Assembly: GCF_021249345.1 (NCBI RefSeq)
Contig: NZ_CP089588.1
Span: 62,001-126,000 of the forward strand
Length of the DNA: 64,000 nt
Origin: Halobacterium wangiae
Lineage (GTDB): Archaea > Halobacteriota > Halobacteria > Halobacteriales > Halobacteriaceae
Reading direction: 5' to 3'
A program made the position numbers and the translations under genes. The notes below the pieces were generated by a model, which ran no database searches, had not been told where the DNA came from, and was given only the letters and a program-made list of their open reading frames with translations. Below are positions 7,622 through 16,547 of this stretch, piece by piece. Position 1 is the stretch's first letter. Every line of letters starts with the position of its first letter.

Positions 7622-9486
7622 CTCCGGGCCTGGATCTCCTCGCGCAGCACCTCGCTGACGAGGTCGCCGTCCGCCTTCCCGCGTAGCGCGCCCATGCACT
7701 CGCCCATCAGCGCGGAGAACGCGCCCATCCCCTCCGCCTCGACCTGCCCGCTGTTCCGTTCGACGACCTCCGAGACCGCCTCCCGGACCTCGTCCTCGCC
7801 AGCGGAGCCGAGACCGAGTTCCTCCGCGAGAGCCGCCGGGCCCCGCTGGGGGTGCTCCGCGAGCCCAGTCAGCAGGTCCGGTACGCCCTCCTGGGCGAGT
7901 TCGCCCGCGGCCACGAGGTCGAGAACGCTACGGAAGTGGTCGTCGGTGAGGTTCTCGACGGCGACGTCGTCGCGGCGGATCTCCGTCACCGTCGATTCGA
8001 GCGTCTGTGCGGCGAGCGTCGCGTCGACGCCCGACTCGACGCTCTCCTCGAACAGCGGCCAGCGGCGCCCGAACGCCACCTGCTCGGCGAGCCCCTCGCC
8101 GAGGTCGAACTCTGACTGGTAGCGCTCGACCTTCTCCGTCAGCAGTTCGGGCACCGTCACGTCCGCGAGGTCCGGGTCGACGGGCGGTACGTCCGTCTCG
8201 GGGTACATCCGCGCCGCGCCCGGGAGCGGACGGAGGTAGCGACTCGTCCCGTCGTCGTTCGCGCCCCGCGTCTCCTCCGGCACGCCCTCGATGGCCGTCT
8301 CCGCGCGTTCGGCGACGGCTCCGATGGCGCTCTCCGCGACGGCCGGTTCGTCGGCGACGATAGCCACCGCGTCCGCGTCGCCCGCGCCGACCGCCTCCCG
8401 CAGCGCCGCGACTTCGTCCTCGGTGACGCCGTACGCGGGCAGTTCGTCCGTGTGGAAGATGCCGCCCGCGCCGTGGCGCTTCGCGTGGTCGGAGAACTCC
8501 GTGCCGAGCCGGCGGTCGTCCTGCAGTTCGCGGCCCACGAGGCCGTCGAAGCCGGAAAGCAGGACGGCGTGCACCTCGCCACCGTCGTCGATTGCACCGC
8601 GGACGACGCCGGAGTCGGTATCCGCGAAGACGTCGGTCACGTCCTGCGTGTCGCCCACGCTGGCGTCGCGGTCGTCGAGTTCCTCGCTGATGTCGACGAG
8701 TTCGACCTGTCGGCGGACCTCCTCGCGCACCAGGTCGTCGATGTCGTCGAGGCTCTGGACACCCTTCATCTCGACGCGCGCGCCGTCGGCGATGGAGACG
8801 TTGACGTCCTGGCGGATGGTGCCGAGGCCGCGCTTGACCTGTCCCGTCGAGCGGAGCAGCATGCCGATGGTCTCGGCGGCCTCGCGGGCCTGCTCGGGCG
8901 AGGCGATGTCCGGCTTCGTCCCGATCTCCACGAGCGGGATGCCGAGGCGGTCCAGCGAGAACAGCACGCCGTCCTTGCGTTCCTCGATGCGCTGGGCGGA
9001 CTCCTCCTCGAGCATCACGTCCTCGACGCCGACCGGCCCCTCGCTCGTCTCGATCTCGCCGTCCTGTGCGACCAGCGTCGAGCGCTGGAACCCGGAGGTG
9101 TTCGACCCGTCGATGACGACCTTCCGCATCACGTGCGCGCGGTCGACGACGTCCATGTCCAGCAGTTCGGCGATCTCCAGGGTCGTCGCCAGCGCCTCCT
9201 CGTCGAGGCGGTGGGGCGGTTCGTCGTCCTCCTCGACGAGACACGTCGTGTCGTAGGCGAGGTACTCGAACTCCCGTTCGACCTTGCTCTCCTCCAGGGC
9301 CGCCTCGTCGATCTCGCCCAGCTCCGAGCGCGTCGGGTGGAGGTAGCGCGTGAACGTCCGTCCGGAGGCCTCGGGCTCGCGGAGCTCGGTCGGGCACTCG
9401 CAGAACAGCTTCGTCGCCGTGTCGAGTTGCTGGTGGATTTCCAGCCCGGCGACGAGGCCCAGTTCGTCGTAGTCGAACTCGGTCAT
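7618..9486 (-). CDS. gatE: Glu-tRNA(Gln) amidotransferase subunit E
   Basis: The 622-residue product is GatE, the archaeal amidotransferase subunit that phosphorylates and transamidates mischarged Glu-tRNA(Gln) with GatD, supplying Gln-tRNA. The opening LGLVAGLEIHQQLDTATKLFC matches GatE/GatB, and the long acidic insert between about residues 270 and 420 is the AspRS-like domain that separates GatE from GatB. The C-terminal tail domain (about residues 470-622, LGLGSAGEDEVREAVSEVVE) contacts tRNA. The length is typical. No gatD is seen in the window. The final codon overlaps the Lrp gene tail to tail. Confidence 0.95.
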   Translation of the reverse strand: MTEFDYDELGLVAGLEIHQQLDTATKLFCECPTELREPEASGRTFTRYLHPTRSELGEIDEAALEESKVEREFEYLAYDTTCLVEEDDEPPHRLDEEALATTLEIAELLDMDVVDRAHVMRKVVIDGSNTSGFQRSTLVAQDGEIETSEGPVGVEDVMLEEESAQRIEERKDGVLFSLDRLGIPLVEIGTKPDIASPEQAREAAETIGMLLRSTGQVKRGLGTIRQDVNVSIADGARVEMKGVQSLDDIDDLVREEVRRQVELVDISEELDDRDASVGDTQDVTDVFADTDSGVVRGAIDDGGEVHAVLLSGFDGLVGRELQDDRRLGTEFSDHAKRHGAGGIFHTDELPAYGVTEDEVAALREAVGAGDADAVAIVADEPAVAESAIGAVAERAETAIEGVPEETRGANDDGTSRYLRPLPGAARMYPETDVPPVDPDLADVTVPELLTEKVERYQSEFDLGEGLAEQVAFGRRWPLFEESVESGVDATLAAQTLESTVTEIRRDDVAVENLTDDHFRSVLDLVAAGELAQEGVPDLLTGLAEHPQRGPAALAEELGLGSAGEDEVREAVSEVVERNSGQVEAEGMGAFSALMGECMGALRGKADGDLVSEVLREEIQARS

Positions 9487-9522
9487 TACGTGGAGGTGTG
9501 CGGCCGAACGGTAAAAAACCGT

Positions 9523-11019
9523 TCAGTCGCTCCCGAGCGCCGCCAGCAGCTGTGACTCCACGCGGTCGGAGATCTCGTCGGCCTCTGCGTCGTCGCGGTC
9601 CAGCGCGGCGGCGTCGCTCCCCGCGATAGAGCGCGAGCCCGCGGTGTCGACGACGACCGAGGTGAGCGACCAGCGCCGCTGGAAGACGGTCTGGCGCCGG
9701 ATGACGGTCTGCACGCGGTCGTAGGGGACGATACGGGTCTGGCGTCGCCAGAACCCGGTCTGGGTGACGACGTGGTCCGGCCCGAGGTCGTAGCCGCGGT
9801 TCCGGTGGGCGCGCTCGGCCGCGGGAACCGCCAGCACGAGCAGCGGGACGAGCGCCGACCACGGGAACGAGACGAGGAACCGACTGATCGCGTAGCCGAC
9901 GGCGAGCAGACCGACACCGACGAGCAGGTACCGCCGGACGTAGCGCTTCCGGGCGCGTTCTGGCGGTCGGGAGATGTCGAAGGCGTGGAACGGCTCGAGG
10001 GTGTTCGCCATCTCGAACACCGCCTCGCGCGAGGCGATCGGGATGGCGGCCTCGGAGCCACCGCTCGGCGAACTCCCGGGGGCGTACCCCGCGGTCTCGA
10101 CGGCCAGCGACGCGAAGCCGTAGCGCCGCATCAGGACGTTCTCCTCGACGGAGACCGTCTGGAGCTTCGACAGCGGGATGGTGCCGTCTCTGACCTCGAA
10201 GAGCCCGCGCTCGTAGCGCAGGTCGTCGCCGACGCGCCGGAGTTCGAAGCCGTAGAAGCGCACCATGCGCGCGAGCGCCGAGACCAGCCACAGCGCGGCC
10301 ATGCCGACCAGGGCGACCGCGACGAGCAGGACGACGCCGAACCGCGTTATCTCGACCCGGTCGCTGACGAACGGGACGAGGAACGGCGCGAACGCCAGGA
10401 CGCTGGAGAACAGCCGCGGGTCGAAGGACAGCGCGCCGTACAGCGCTAGGTCGCGGTTCGAGAGCTCGAACAGCGTCTCGCCGCGACGGGACGTCCCGGT
10501 CTCCTCCTCGCCGGCCAGGCCCTCGGCCAGTCGCTCTCCGGGCGCCTCCTCCGTGGTCCGTTCCGTCCCCGTCTCGCCCTGTGCGGCGGCGCGACGCTCC
10601 CGGACCTCCTCCTGGAGGCGCTGGGCCTCCTCGCGGGAGACGTACCGGAGGCTGGCCTCCGTGCCGCCCCCGCCAGCCGTCTCCACCTCGACCTTGGCGA
10701 GACCGAGCAGTCGGGCGACGAACGACCGCGTGACGTCGACGTTCTGGACGCGACGGAGCGGAATCTCGCGTTCCCGCCGGGAGAAGACGCCCGAGTAGAT
10801 GTCGAGGCTGTCGGGCGTGAGTTCGTACTCGAAGCGGCGGTAGTACGCCACCTCGTAGGTGACCACGGCCGCGATGGCGAGCACCGCGAGCACGACGGCG
10901 CCGCTCGTCAACACGGGGTCGCCCTGGGCGAGCGCCACGCCACCGACGAGGAACGCCCACGCCAGACCGACGCCGCGGGAGACGACGCGGTACGGGATCG
11001 ACAGCGGGTGGAGCTTCAT
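9523..11019 (-). CDS. Membrane protein with bacterial PH (DUF304/YdbT-like) domains
   Basis: The product is about 498 residues with several membrane segments and repeated bacterial PH domains of the DUF304 type. PH repeats are seen near residues 55-110 (YELTPDSLDIYSGVFSRRER, then IPLRRVQNVDV), in the middle (LRYERGLFEVRDGTIPLSKL) and at the end (HVVTQTGFWRRQTRIVPYDR). Each repeat has the pattern of an x-G-x-x-x-R-R strand pair followed by I-P-x-x-R-V-Q. An Arg/Glu-rich charged linker lies around residues 140-190. It matches Bacillus YdbT, whose role is poorly known. Its ATG overlaps the stop of the smaller partner gene by 4 nt (11016-11019), so they form a YdbS-YdbT-like pair. Confidence 0.85.
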   Translation of the reverse strand: MKLHPLSIPYRVVSRGVGLAWAFLVGGVALAQGDPVLTSGAVVLAVLAIAAVVTYEVAYYRRFEYELTPDSLDIYSGVFSRREREIPLRRVQNVDVTRSFVARLLGLAKVEVETAGGGGTEASLRYVSREEAQRLQEEVRERRAAAQGETGTERTTEEAPGERLAEGLAGEEETGTSRRGETLFELSNRDLALYGALSFDPRLFSSVLAFAPFLVPFVSDRVEITRFGVVLLVAVALVGMAALWLVSALARMVRFYGFELRRVGDDLRYERGLFEVRDGTIPLSKLQTVSVEENVLMRRYGFASLAVETAGYAPGSSPSGGSEAAIPIASREAVFEMANTLEPFHAFDISRPPERARKRYVRRYLLVGVGLLAVGYAISRFLVSFPWSALVPLLVLAVPAAERAHRNRGYDLGPDHVVTQTGFWRRQTRIVPYDRVQTVIRRQTVFQRRWSLTSVVVDTAGSRSIAGSDAAALDRDDAEADEISDRVESQLLAALGSD

Positions 11020-11504
11020 ACGGCGTCCCCGGCGTCGCCCTCGGTCGGTTCGCTCTCGATGGCGAGGCGGCGGAGCGTCTCCTGGGCTTCGTCGGCGCGT
11101 TCGGCCGTGAGTCCGGGTATCGACACGTCGGCACCGCGGGACCCCGCGGTGTAGACGACGACGCTCCCGAGGCCGAGCAGGCGCTGGAGCGGCCCGCGAC
11201 GCGCGTCGACGTGCTGGACGCGGACGTACGGGACGACCGTGCGCACGCTCACGAGGACGCCGCGCTCGATGTACAGCGTGTCCTCGCGCACCTCGAAGCG
11301 CCACGCGCGGTAGCGCAGGAGGAGGTGGACGGTGCCGAGGATGCCGAGGGAGCCGAACACCGCTGCGACGGCGACGACGGGGGAGACGACCTGGAGGAAG
11401 CCGACGTTGGCGACGGCGATACCCACGACGACGGCCGCGACGGTAGCGAAGACGATGACGCGGACGAACCAGATGAGACGAATCCGCGAGTCGAGTCGTT
11501 CCAT
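11016..11504 (-). CDS. Membrane protein with one bacterial PH domain (YdbS-like)
   Basis: This 162-residue product has two N-terminal membrane helices (about residues 12-30 and 38-60), then one bacterial PH domain: WRFEVREDTLYIERGVLVSV followed by VVPYVRVQHVDARRGPLQRLLG. It is the first gene of a two-gene unit with the larger PH protein, linked by an ATGA overlap, as in the ydbS-ydbT pairs of bacteria. The two probably assemble in the membrane. No enzymatic motif is seen. The acidic tail (EPTEGDAGDAV) is typical of a halophile. Confidence 0.85.
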   Translation of the reverse strand: MERLDSRIRLIWFVRVIVFATVAAVVVGIAVANVGFLQVVSPVVAVAAVFGSLGILGTVHLLLRYRAWRFEVREDTLYIERGVLVSVRTVVPYVRVQHVDARRGPLQRLLGLGSVVVYTAGSRGADVSIPGLTAERADEAQETLRRLAIESEPTEGDAGDAV

Positions 11505-11568
11505 GCGTTCGGGTTCGGTACGAGGCTTAAGAAAGTAGGCGGAGCCTACCTGGCGTCGCGAGCGCTGC

Positions 11569-12975
11569 TCAGTCCTGCCCGGGGATGCCGCGGTGAGTCA
11601 TCTTCTCCGGGTCGAGGGCGTCTTCGGCCTCCGCCTCGGAGAGGTACCCCTTCTCGACGACGACCTCCTTCACGGTCTTGCCCTCCTTGAGCGCCGTCTT
11701 CGCGACCTCGCTGGCCTTGTCGTAGCCGATGGCGGGATTGAGTGCGGTCGCCAGCGCCATCGAACGGTCGACCTGGCGCTCGCAGTGCTCCTCGTTGGCC
11801 TCGAGTTTCGCGACGAAGCGCTCGGCGAACACCTCGCTGGCGTTCGCGAGCATACTCGCAGACTGGAGGAAGTTGTACGCGAGCACGGGCTTGTAGAGGT
11901 TGAGGTCGAGTTGGCCCTCGGCGGCGCCCGCGCTCACGGCGGCGTCGTTGCCCACGACCTGCTTGTGGACCTGGTTGACGGCCTCCGCGACGACCGGGTT
12001 GATCTTCCCGGGCATGATCGAGGAGCCAGGCTGGTTCTCCGGCTGTTCGATCTCGCCGAGGCCATTGCGCGGCCCGGAGGCGAGCAAACGGAGGTCGTTG
12101 GCGATCTTGTTGAGGCTGCCCGCGACCGTGCGGAGCGCGCCGTGGGCCTCCGACATTGCGTCGTGGGCGGCCTGCGCCTCGAAGTGGTCGTCGGCCTCGC
12201 GGAACTCGATGCCGGTCTCCTTGCTGATGTACGACGCCGCCTTCCCCGGGAAGTCCGGGTGGGTGTTGAGACCGGTGCCGACGGCGGTGCCGCCGAGCGC
12301 GAGTTCCGCCAGCCGCGATTTCACGTCCTCGACGCGGCGGCGCCCCTTCTCGATCTGGGTCCGGTAGCCGCCGAACTCCTGGCCGAGTCGGACCGGCGTG
12401 GCGTCCTGCAGGTGGGTGCGCCCCGTCTTCACGACGTCGTCGAACTCGTCGGCCTTCTCGTCGAGGGCGTGCTGGAGCACCTCCAGAGCCGGTTCGACGT
12501 CCTTCTCGACGGCTTCGAGCGCCGCGACGTGCATCGCGGTCGGGATGACGTCGTTGCTCGACTGGCCGTAGTTCACGTGGTCATTGGGGTGGACCGCTCG
12601 GTCGCCGATACCCTCGCCCAGGATCTCGGCGGCGCGGTTCGCCACGACCTCATTGACGTTCATGTTCGAGGACGTTCCGCTACCGGTCTGGAAGACGTCG
12701 ACGGGGAACTGGTCATCGTGGTCGCCCGAAATGACCTCGTCGGCGGCGTCGGCGATGGCGTCGGCCGTCTCCTCGTCGAGGAGGCCGAGGTCGTAGTTCG
12801 CCTGCGCGGCCGCCTTCTTCACGACGCCGAGCGCGCGCACGAACCGGCGTCCGAAGGTGATGCCCGAGATGGGGAAGTTCTCGACGGCGCGCTGGGTCTG
12901 CGCGCCCCAGTAGGCGTCTGCCGGCACCTGCATCTCCCCCAGACTGTCCCGCTCCGTTCGATAGTCTTCGCTCAT
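11569..12975 (-). CDS. fumC: Fumarate hydratase, class II
   Basis: The 468-residue product is a class II fumarase, which interconverts fumarate and malate in the citric acid cycle. It carries the superfamily signature GSSIMPGKINP at about residue 320, the N-terminal MGEMQVPADAYWGAQTQRA-like opening (here LGEMQVPADAYWGAQT) and HPNDHVNYGQSSND near residue 130. ATG at 12975 was chosen because it begins right before the conserved domain (SEDYRTERDSLG); the frame's upstream residues are not conserved. The length is that of the family. It appears to be a single-gene unit. Confidence 0.96.
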   Translation of the reverse strand: MSEDYRTERDSLGEMQVPADAYWGAQTQRAVENFPISGITFGRRFVRALGVVKKAAAQANYDLGLLDEETADAIADAADEVISGDHDDQFPVDVFQTGSGTSSNMNVNEVVANRAAEILGEGIGDRAVHPNDHVNYGQSSNDVIPTAMHVAALEAVEKDVEPALEVLQHALDEKADEFDDVVKTGRTHLQDATPVRLGQEFGGYRTQIEKGRRRVEDVKSRLAELALGGTAVGTGLNTHPDFPGKAASYISKETGIEFREADDHFEAQAAHDAMSEAHGALRTVAGSLNKIANDLRLLASGPRNGLGEIEQPENQPGSSIMPGKINPVVAEAVNQVHKQVVGNDAAVSAGAAEGQLDLNLYKPVLAYNFLQSASMLANASEVFAERFVAKLEANEEHCERQVDRSMALATALNPAIGYDKASEVAKTALKEGKTVKEVVVEKGYLSEAEAEDALDPEKMTHRGIPGQD

Positions 12976-13039
12976 GTGCAGAACGTGGATTGGTGGCTGC
13001 GTAAAACCCACCGAATCGACTCAGCTTCGCCGCTTGGCT

Positions 13040-13294
13040 TCAGTCCTCTCGCGCGTCGTACTCCTCGGGGGTGTACGTCGACAGTTCGAGCGCGTGGACG
13101 TCGGTCGTCATGACGCCGTCGAGGGCGTCGTAGACGCGCTGGTGCTGCTGGACGAGGCGCTCGCCCTCGAACGCCGGGGAGACGACCGTCGCCCGGAGGT
13201 GGTCCTCGTCGTGGTCGCCCCGCATCTTCGTCACCGTCGCCTCGCTGTCCGGAATCGCGTCCTCGATGAGTGCTTCGACGTCGGAGAGGTCCAT
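13040..13294 (-). CDS. BolA-family protein
   Basis: The 84-residue product has the BolA fold. It starts DLSDVEALIEDAIPDSEATV, and the family core reads VSPAFEGERLVQQHQRVYDAL, where the F-x-G plus (R/Q)H-R-x-V-x-x-x-L pattern is diagnostic. BolA proteins partner with monothiol glutaredoxins and take part in iron-sulfur cluster handling. It sits between fumC and a CBS protein with no obvious pathway link, and the start lies in a divergent promoter region shared with the CBS gene. Confidence 0.8.
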   Translation of the reverse strand: MDLSDVEALIEDAIPDSEATVTKMRGDHDEDHLRATVVSPAFEGERLVQQHQRVYDALDGVMTTDVHALELSTYTPEEYDARED

Positions 13295-13408
13295 ACGCCG
13301 CCTCGGTCGGCCGGCGAGAAAAGCGCGTGGGTCCGGGCCGCGGCGTATAACCCGCTTGTGCCTGAAAGGTCGATTCTTACCGTCGCTCGTCGCCTACGGT
13401 TCGTCACT

Positions 13409-13834
13409 ATGCCTGTAGGCGAACTCGGCCCAGAAGACGTAGTCACGGTGGAGAAAGACGCCAAGATAAGCGACGTCGTCGACCAGCTCGAGTCCGAGAA
13501 CGTCGGCGCCATCGTCGTCACGGACGAGGAGAAGCCGGTGGGCATCGTCACCGACCGGGACGTGGCGCTCGCGCTGAACCGGATGGACGATCTCGCGACG
13601 GGGGACGTCACGGACATCATGACCGAGGACCCGGTGACGCTGCGCGAGGACGACCCGGAGCTCGCGGTCGCGCGGACCATCGAGGACGAGAACGTCCGGC
13701 GCATCCCCGTCGTCGACGAGGACGGCAAACTGACCGGGATCGTGACCCTGGACGACCTCGTCGCTACGGTCGGCGAGGAACTCGGGAAGGTATCGAACAC
13801 GATCGAGAGCCAGTCGCCGGACTACAAGCCGTAA
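13409..13834 (+). CDS. Tandem CBS-domain protein
   Basis: The 141-residue protein is essentially one Bateman module made of two CBS domains (about residues 8-60 and 70-125). Each contains the family pattern: NVGAIVVTDEEKPVGIVTDRD in the first, RRIPVVDEDGKLTGIVTLDD in the second, with DIMTEDPVT between them. Such modules bind adenine nucleotides and act as energy or ionic-strength sensors, either for another protein or alone. ATG at 13409 is used. A TATA-like box lies in the 114-nt divergent region shared with the BolA gene. Confidence 0.88.
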   Translation: MPVGELGPEDVVTVEKDAKISDVVDQLESENVGAIVVTDEEKPVGIVTDRDVALALNRMDDLATGDVTDIMTEDPVTLREDDPELAVARTIEDENVRRIPVVDEDGKLTGIVTLDDLVATVGEELGKVSNTIESQSPDYKP

Positions 13835-13847
13835 CGCCGTGCCGCGC

Positions 13848-14831
13848 TCAGGTCCACTGGTCGAGACCGGTCTGCGTCACTGCCTCCTCGATGCGTGAGA
13901 ACCCGCGCTCGACCTCGTCGGCGTCGACCTCCCACTGCTCGGTGACGAACTCGCGAGCGGCGGCTACGTCCGGCGAGAGGTCGGTGTGGATGGCGTAGTC
14001 GTCGGTGACGTCGGGGTTCAAGAACAGTTCGCGGATGCGGTCGCCGTACTCGACGTACTCGTCCTCGGCCTCCAGGACGCCCCAGAGGTCGCCGTGCTCG
14101 TGGATGGCCTTCAGCGCGGTCTTCGGGCCGAAGCCGTCGATACCCGGGTTGAAGTCCGTCCCGCAGAGGATGCCGACGTCGACCAGCTGTTCCCACGTGA
14201 TGTCGTGTTCGTCGAGAGTCGCCTGGAAGTCCATGCGCTCGGGGTCGCCCTTGCTCGTCAACTGGCGGAGCGTCAGCGGCGACCCGAGCAGGAGGCAGTC
14301 GTAGTCGTCGCTGCCGGCGTAGTCGACGGCGTCGTCGACGCGCGCCATGTACGACGCCTGTGCCTCGCCCTCCGCGGGCGCCTCGACCTGCGGCACGTCG
14401 AGGAGGTCGAACAGCTCCCGGGTCGTCTCGTGGATTGTCTCGGTGAGCCGTTGCGTGCGGGCGTCGAGCCGTGCGGCCTCCAGGTGGTCGCCGGCCTCGC
14501 GGGCGTCCGCGAGCTGCTCTTCGTACTCCTCGCGCTGGTCGCGGCGCTCCTCGATCTCCTCGTCCTTCAGTTCGGTGACGCCGCCGTCCCAGACGAACAC
14601 CGGCGTGAGGTCGTGCTCGAAGAACTTCGGGAGTCCCTGCACGACGCCGACGAGGTTCGCAACCTCCACGCCGTCGGTGGTCGTGTAGACGTCGTCGCGG
14701 GTCCACTGCACCGTCGTCGTGAGGTACTTGTACAGCCAGTTGTGCACGTCCACGGCCACCACGCTCCCCTCCACGGCCGCGAAGGGGACCTCCTCGATGG
14801 CCGCGAGTTGACGGAGGTCGGCGTTACCCAT
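13848..14831 (-). CDS. fen1: Flap endonuclease FEN-1
   Basis: The 327-residue product is FEN-1/Rad2, which removes 5' flaps during Okazaki-fragment maturation and repair. The N-terminal block begins [14 protein letters not shown] with [14 protein letters not shown] (catalytic Asp) and FVWDGG. The internal block contains [11 protein letters not shown] and [18 protein letters not shown], and [19 protein letters not shown] is the helix-hairpin-helix region. The last eight residues, QTGLDQWT, fit a PCNA-interacting PIP box (Q-x-x-L-x-x-W), supporting recruitment to the clamp. The length is normal for archaeal FEN-1. It converges on the CBS gene with 13 nt between them. Confidence 0.95.
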   Translation of the reverse strand: MGNADLRQLAAIEEVPFAAVEGSVVAVDVHNWLYKYLTTTVQWTRDDVYTTTDGVEVANLVGVVQGLPKFFEHDLTPVFVWDGGVTELKDEEIEERRDQREEYEEQLADAREAGDHLEAARLDARTQRLTETIHETTRELFDLLDVPQVEAPAEGEAQASYMARVDDAVDYAGSDDYDCLLLGSPLTLRQLTSKGDPERMDFQATLDEHDITWEQLVDVGILCGTDFNPGIDGFGPKTALKAIHEHGDLWGVLEAEDEYVEYGDRIRELFLNPDVTDDYAIHTDLSPDVAAAREFVTEQWEVDADEVERGFSRIEEAVTQTGLDQWT

Positions 14832-14868
14832 TACGCGTGCTTGGCGCCCCCCGTGCTTGAAACTTCAG

Positions 14869-15081
14869 TCACGAACCGAGCGCGCTCGCGATCACGAGCA
14901 GGGAGATGCCCACCGAGTTAACTCCCATGCCGAACCCGCGCCACTGACGGCGCTCGCCGACTGCCTCGGCGTACCGCGGCGGCAGACGCGTTCGTACGAA
15001 CCCGGGCGCGAGCATCGCTGGGACGCCGATGAGGAGGTGGAGCGCGGCGAGCACGTACAGGAGGAGTGAGAGTATGGACAC
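14869..15081 (-). CDS. Small membrane protein, paralogue of the upstream gene
   Basis: The 70-residue product has two hydrophobic segments (about residues 3-25 and 48-68). Between them is RRQWRGFGMGVNSVGISLLVI, which lines up with QQWRAAGLVSAGVGLLLI in the next gene upstream, so the two are paralogues. It starts on GTG at 15081, 7 nt after the partner's stop, so they are probably one operon and may form a hetero-complex in the membrane. No named family is recognised. It is placed just upstream of fen1 on the same strand. Confidence 0.65.
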   Translation of the reverse strand: MSILSLLLYVLAALHLLIGVPAMLAPGFVRTRLPPRYAEAVGERRQWRGFGMGVNSVGISLLVIASALGS

Positions 15082-15088
15082 GGGTGAG

Positions 15089-15307
15089 TCAGACGCTAGT
15101 GATCAACAGCAGGCCGACGCCGGCGGAGACGAGGCCCGCGGCGCGCCACTGCTGGTCGTCGCCGCCGATACCCGGGAACACCCTCCGAAGGGCAGCTTCG
15201 ACTCTGGTCGGTACGATCACGGCGGCCGCGCCGACTACCACGCACAGCGACCCGACGGCCAGCGCGACGAGCGAAACGGGAGACACGCGGAGGAGTTGGC
15301 TGGCCAC
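15089..15307 (-). CDS. Small membrane protein, tandem paralogue
   Basis: The 72-residue product has an N-terminal hydrophobic helix (VALAVGSLCVVVGAAAVIV) and a C-terminal one (GLVSAGVGLLLITSV), separated by a short loop with RVEAALRRVFPGIGG. The QQWRAAG segment before the second helix aligns with RQWRGFG in the following gene. Start GTG at 15307 is weakly supported. It lies 9 nt after the acetyltransferase stop, so a three-gene unit with that gene is plausible. The function is unknown. Confidence 0.6.
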   Translation of the reverse strand: MASQLLRVSPVSLVALAVGSLCVVVGAAAVIVPTRVEAALRRVFPGIGGDDQQWRAAGLVSAGVGLLLITSV

Positions 15308-15316
15308 CGTGAAAAG

Positions 15317-15895
15317 TCACCCGTCGACTCTCGCGGGCGGCGACGCGCCACGCTTGCGGTCGAGGAACGCCGACTCGGCGTCCGAGAGGTCGCGTTCGCG
15401 GTAGCAGTCGAGGCCCGCCTGGTAGCTCGCGTCCCGTTCCGCTGCGGGACGTTCGAGGACGAGTTCCGCGACACCCGTCTCCTCGCCCGTGAAGCCGAAT
15501 CCGGCCTTGTGGAGCGCCTCGTAGGCGAACGGGTTGTTGACGGCGATTCGAACGCGGTCGTAGTCGTCGTGGAGGTGGTCGGCGACGAACGCACAGAGGC
15601 GCGCGCCGACGCCGTCGCCGCGCCGGTCCTCGTGGACGGTGACGTACCGGAGCCACGCCGACGCCGCGTCCGTACGGTCCTCGTTGAACGAGACGGCACC
15701 GACCACGTCCGAGACTGGTTCATCGGCCTCGCGAGCGGCCGGCGGCCAGTCCTCCCGGTCCGCGAGCGCCGCGCCCTGGTAGGCGATCGCCTTCCCCGTG
15801 CTGGACATCACGAACTTGCCCGCGTAGCTGAACGCCCGCCAGTCGAGGCGGAGCGTCGGTCCGTCATCGGGGTCGCCGAGCACCGCGTATCGCAC
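15317..15895 (-). CDS. GNAT-family N-acetyltransferase
   Basis: The product is about 192 residues. The GNAT core is clear: a strand with AWLRYVTVHEDRRGDGVGARLCAFV carrying the acetyl-CoA loop R-R-G-D-G-V-G, then NNPFAYEALHKAGFGFTGEE as the closing region. The N-terminal part contains YAGKFVMSSTGKAIAYQGAAL. The acceptor is unknown. GTG at 15895 (VRYAVLGDPDDG) was chosen because residues upstream of it are Arg-rich and not protein-like for this organism. It is the first gene of a minus-strand run with the two small membrane proteins, separated by 9 nt. Confidence 0.8.
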   Translation of the reverse strand: MRYAVLGDPDDGPTLRLDWRAFSYAGKFVMSSTGKAIAYQGAALADREDWPPAAREADEPVSDVVGAVSFNEDRTDAASAWLRYVTVHEDRRGDGVGARLCAFVADHLHDDYDRVRIAVNNPFAYEALHKAGFGFTGEETGVAELVLERPAAERDASYQAGLDCYRERDLSDAESAFLDRKRGASPPARVDG

Positions 15896-15954
15896 GCTCG
15901 ACCGTTGGCAACCGAGGGCAAAGAGTTGCGTGGCTGGCACCCGGTGCCGAACGT

Positions 15955-16524
15955 ATGCACGACGTGCCGTACTTCGACCGGTTCGCGGGTGTCTACGACC
16001 TCGCGATGCCGTCCGCCGACCGGGCGGACATCGAGGCCGGATTCGCACACGCCGAGCGACCCGTCGAGCTGGTCCTCGACGTCGGTGGCGGTAGTGGACG
16101 GGTCGCCCGCGCTCTCGATCAGCACGCAGTGGTCGCGGACGCCAGCCGGGGGATGCTCGCCGAGGCCCGGGACCACGGTCTACCGACGCTCCAGACGGAC
16201 GCCGGGCGACTCGCCGTCCGCGATTCGAGCGTGGACGCCGTCACCATTGTCGACGCGCTCCACCACTTCCCCGACTGGGACGCGGCCGTCGCGGAGGCCA
16301 GCCGAGTGCTCCGTCCGGGTGGCGTCCTCGTGGTTCGGGACTTCCACCCGGCGACGGTCCGAGGGCGACTGCTGGTCGCCGTCGAGCACCTCGTCAGCTT
16401 CGAATCGTCGTTCGACACCCCCGACGAACTCGCCGCGGGAGTCGCGGCGGCGGGCCTCGACGCCCGCGTCCTCGAGCGCGGGTTCACGTACACGGTGGTC
16501 GGCGTCGAACCGGGAGACGGATAA
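15955..16524 (+). CDS. Class I SAM-dependent methyltransferase (UbiE-like)
   Basis: The 189-residue product has a Rossmann methyltransferase fold. Motif I is LVLDVGGGSGRVARAL, the acidic residue of motif II lies in VADASRGML, and DAVTIVDALHHFPDWDAA and VLRPGGVLVVRDF are motifs IV and V. The opening PYFDRFAGVYDLAM resembles UbiE/menaquinone-type and related small-molecule methyltransferases. The substrate cannot be assigned. It is divergent from the GNAT gene and followed after 23 nt by the DUF3054 gene on the same strand. Confidence 0.85.
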   Translation: MHDVPYFDRFAGVYDLAMPSADRADIEAGFAHAERPVELVLDVGGGSGRVARALDQHAVVADASRGMLAEARDHGLPTLQTDAGRLAVRDSSVDAVTIVDALHHFPDWDAAVAEASRVLRPGGVLVVRDFHPATVRGRLLVAVEHLVSFESSFDTPDELAAGVAAAGLDARVLERGFTYTVVGVEPGDG

Positions 16525-16547
16525 TCCCCCGCCGAGAACCGCGCCGT

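Noticed and set aside
7928-11134. A 1068-codon minus-strand frame across gatE and the PH-domain gene
   Set aside because: Arg/Pro-rich shadow in another frame of two well-supported genes.
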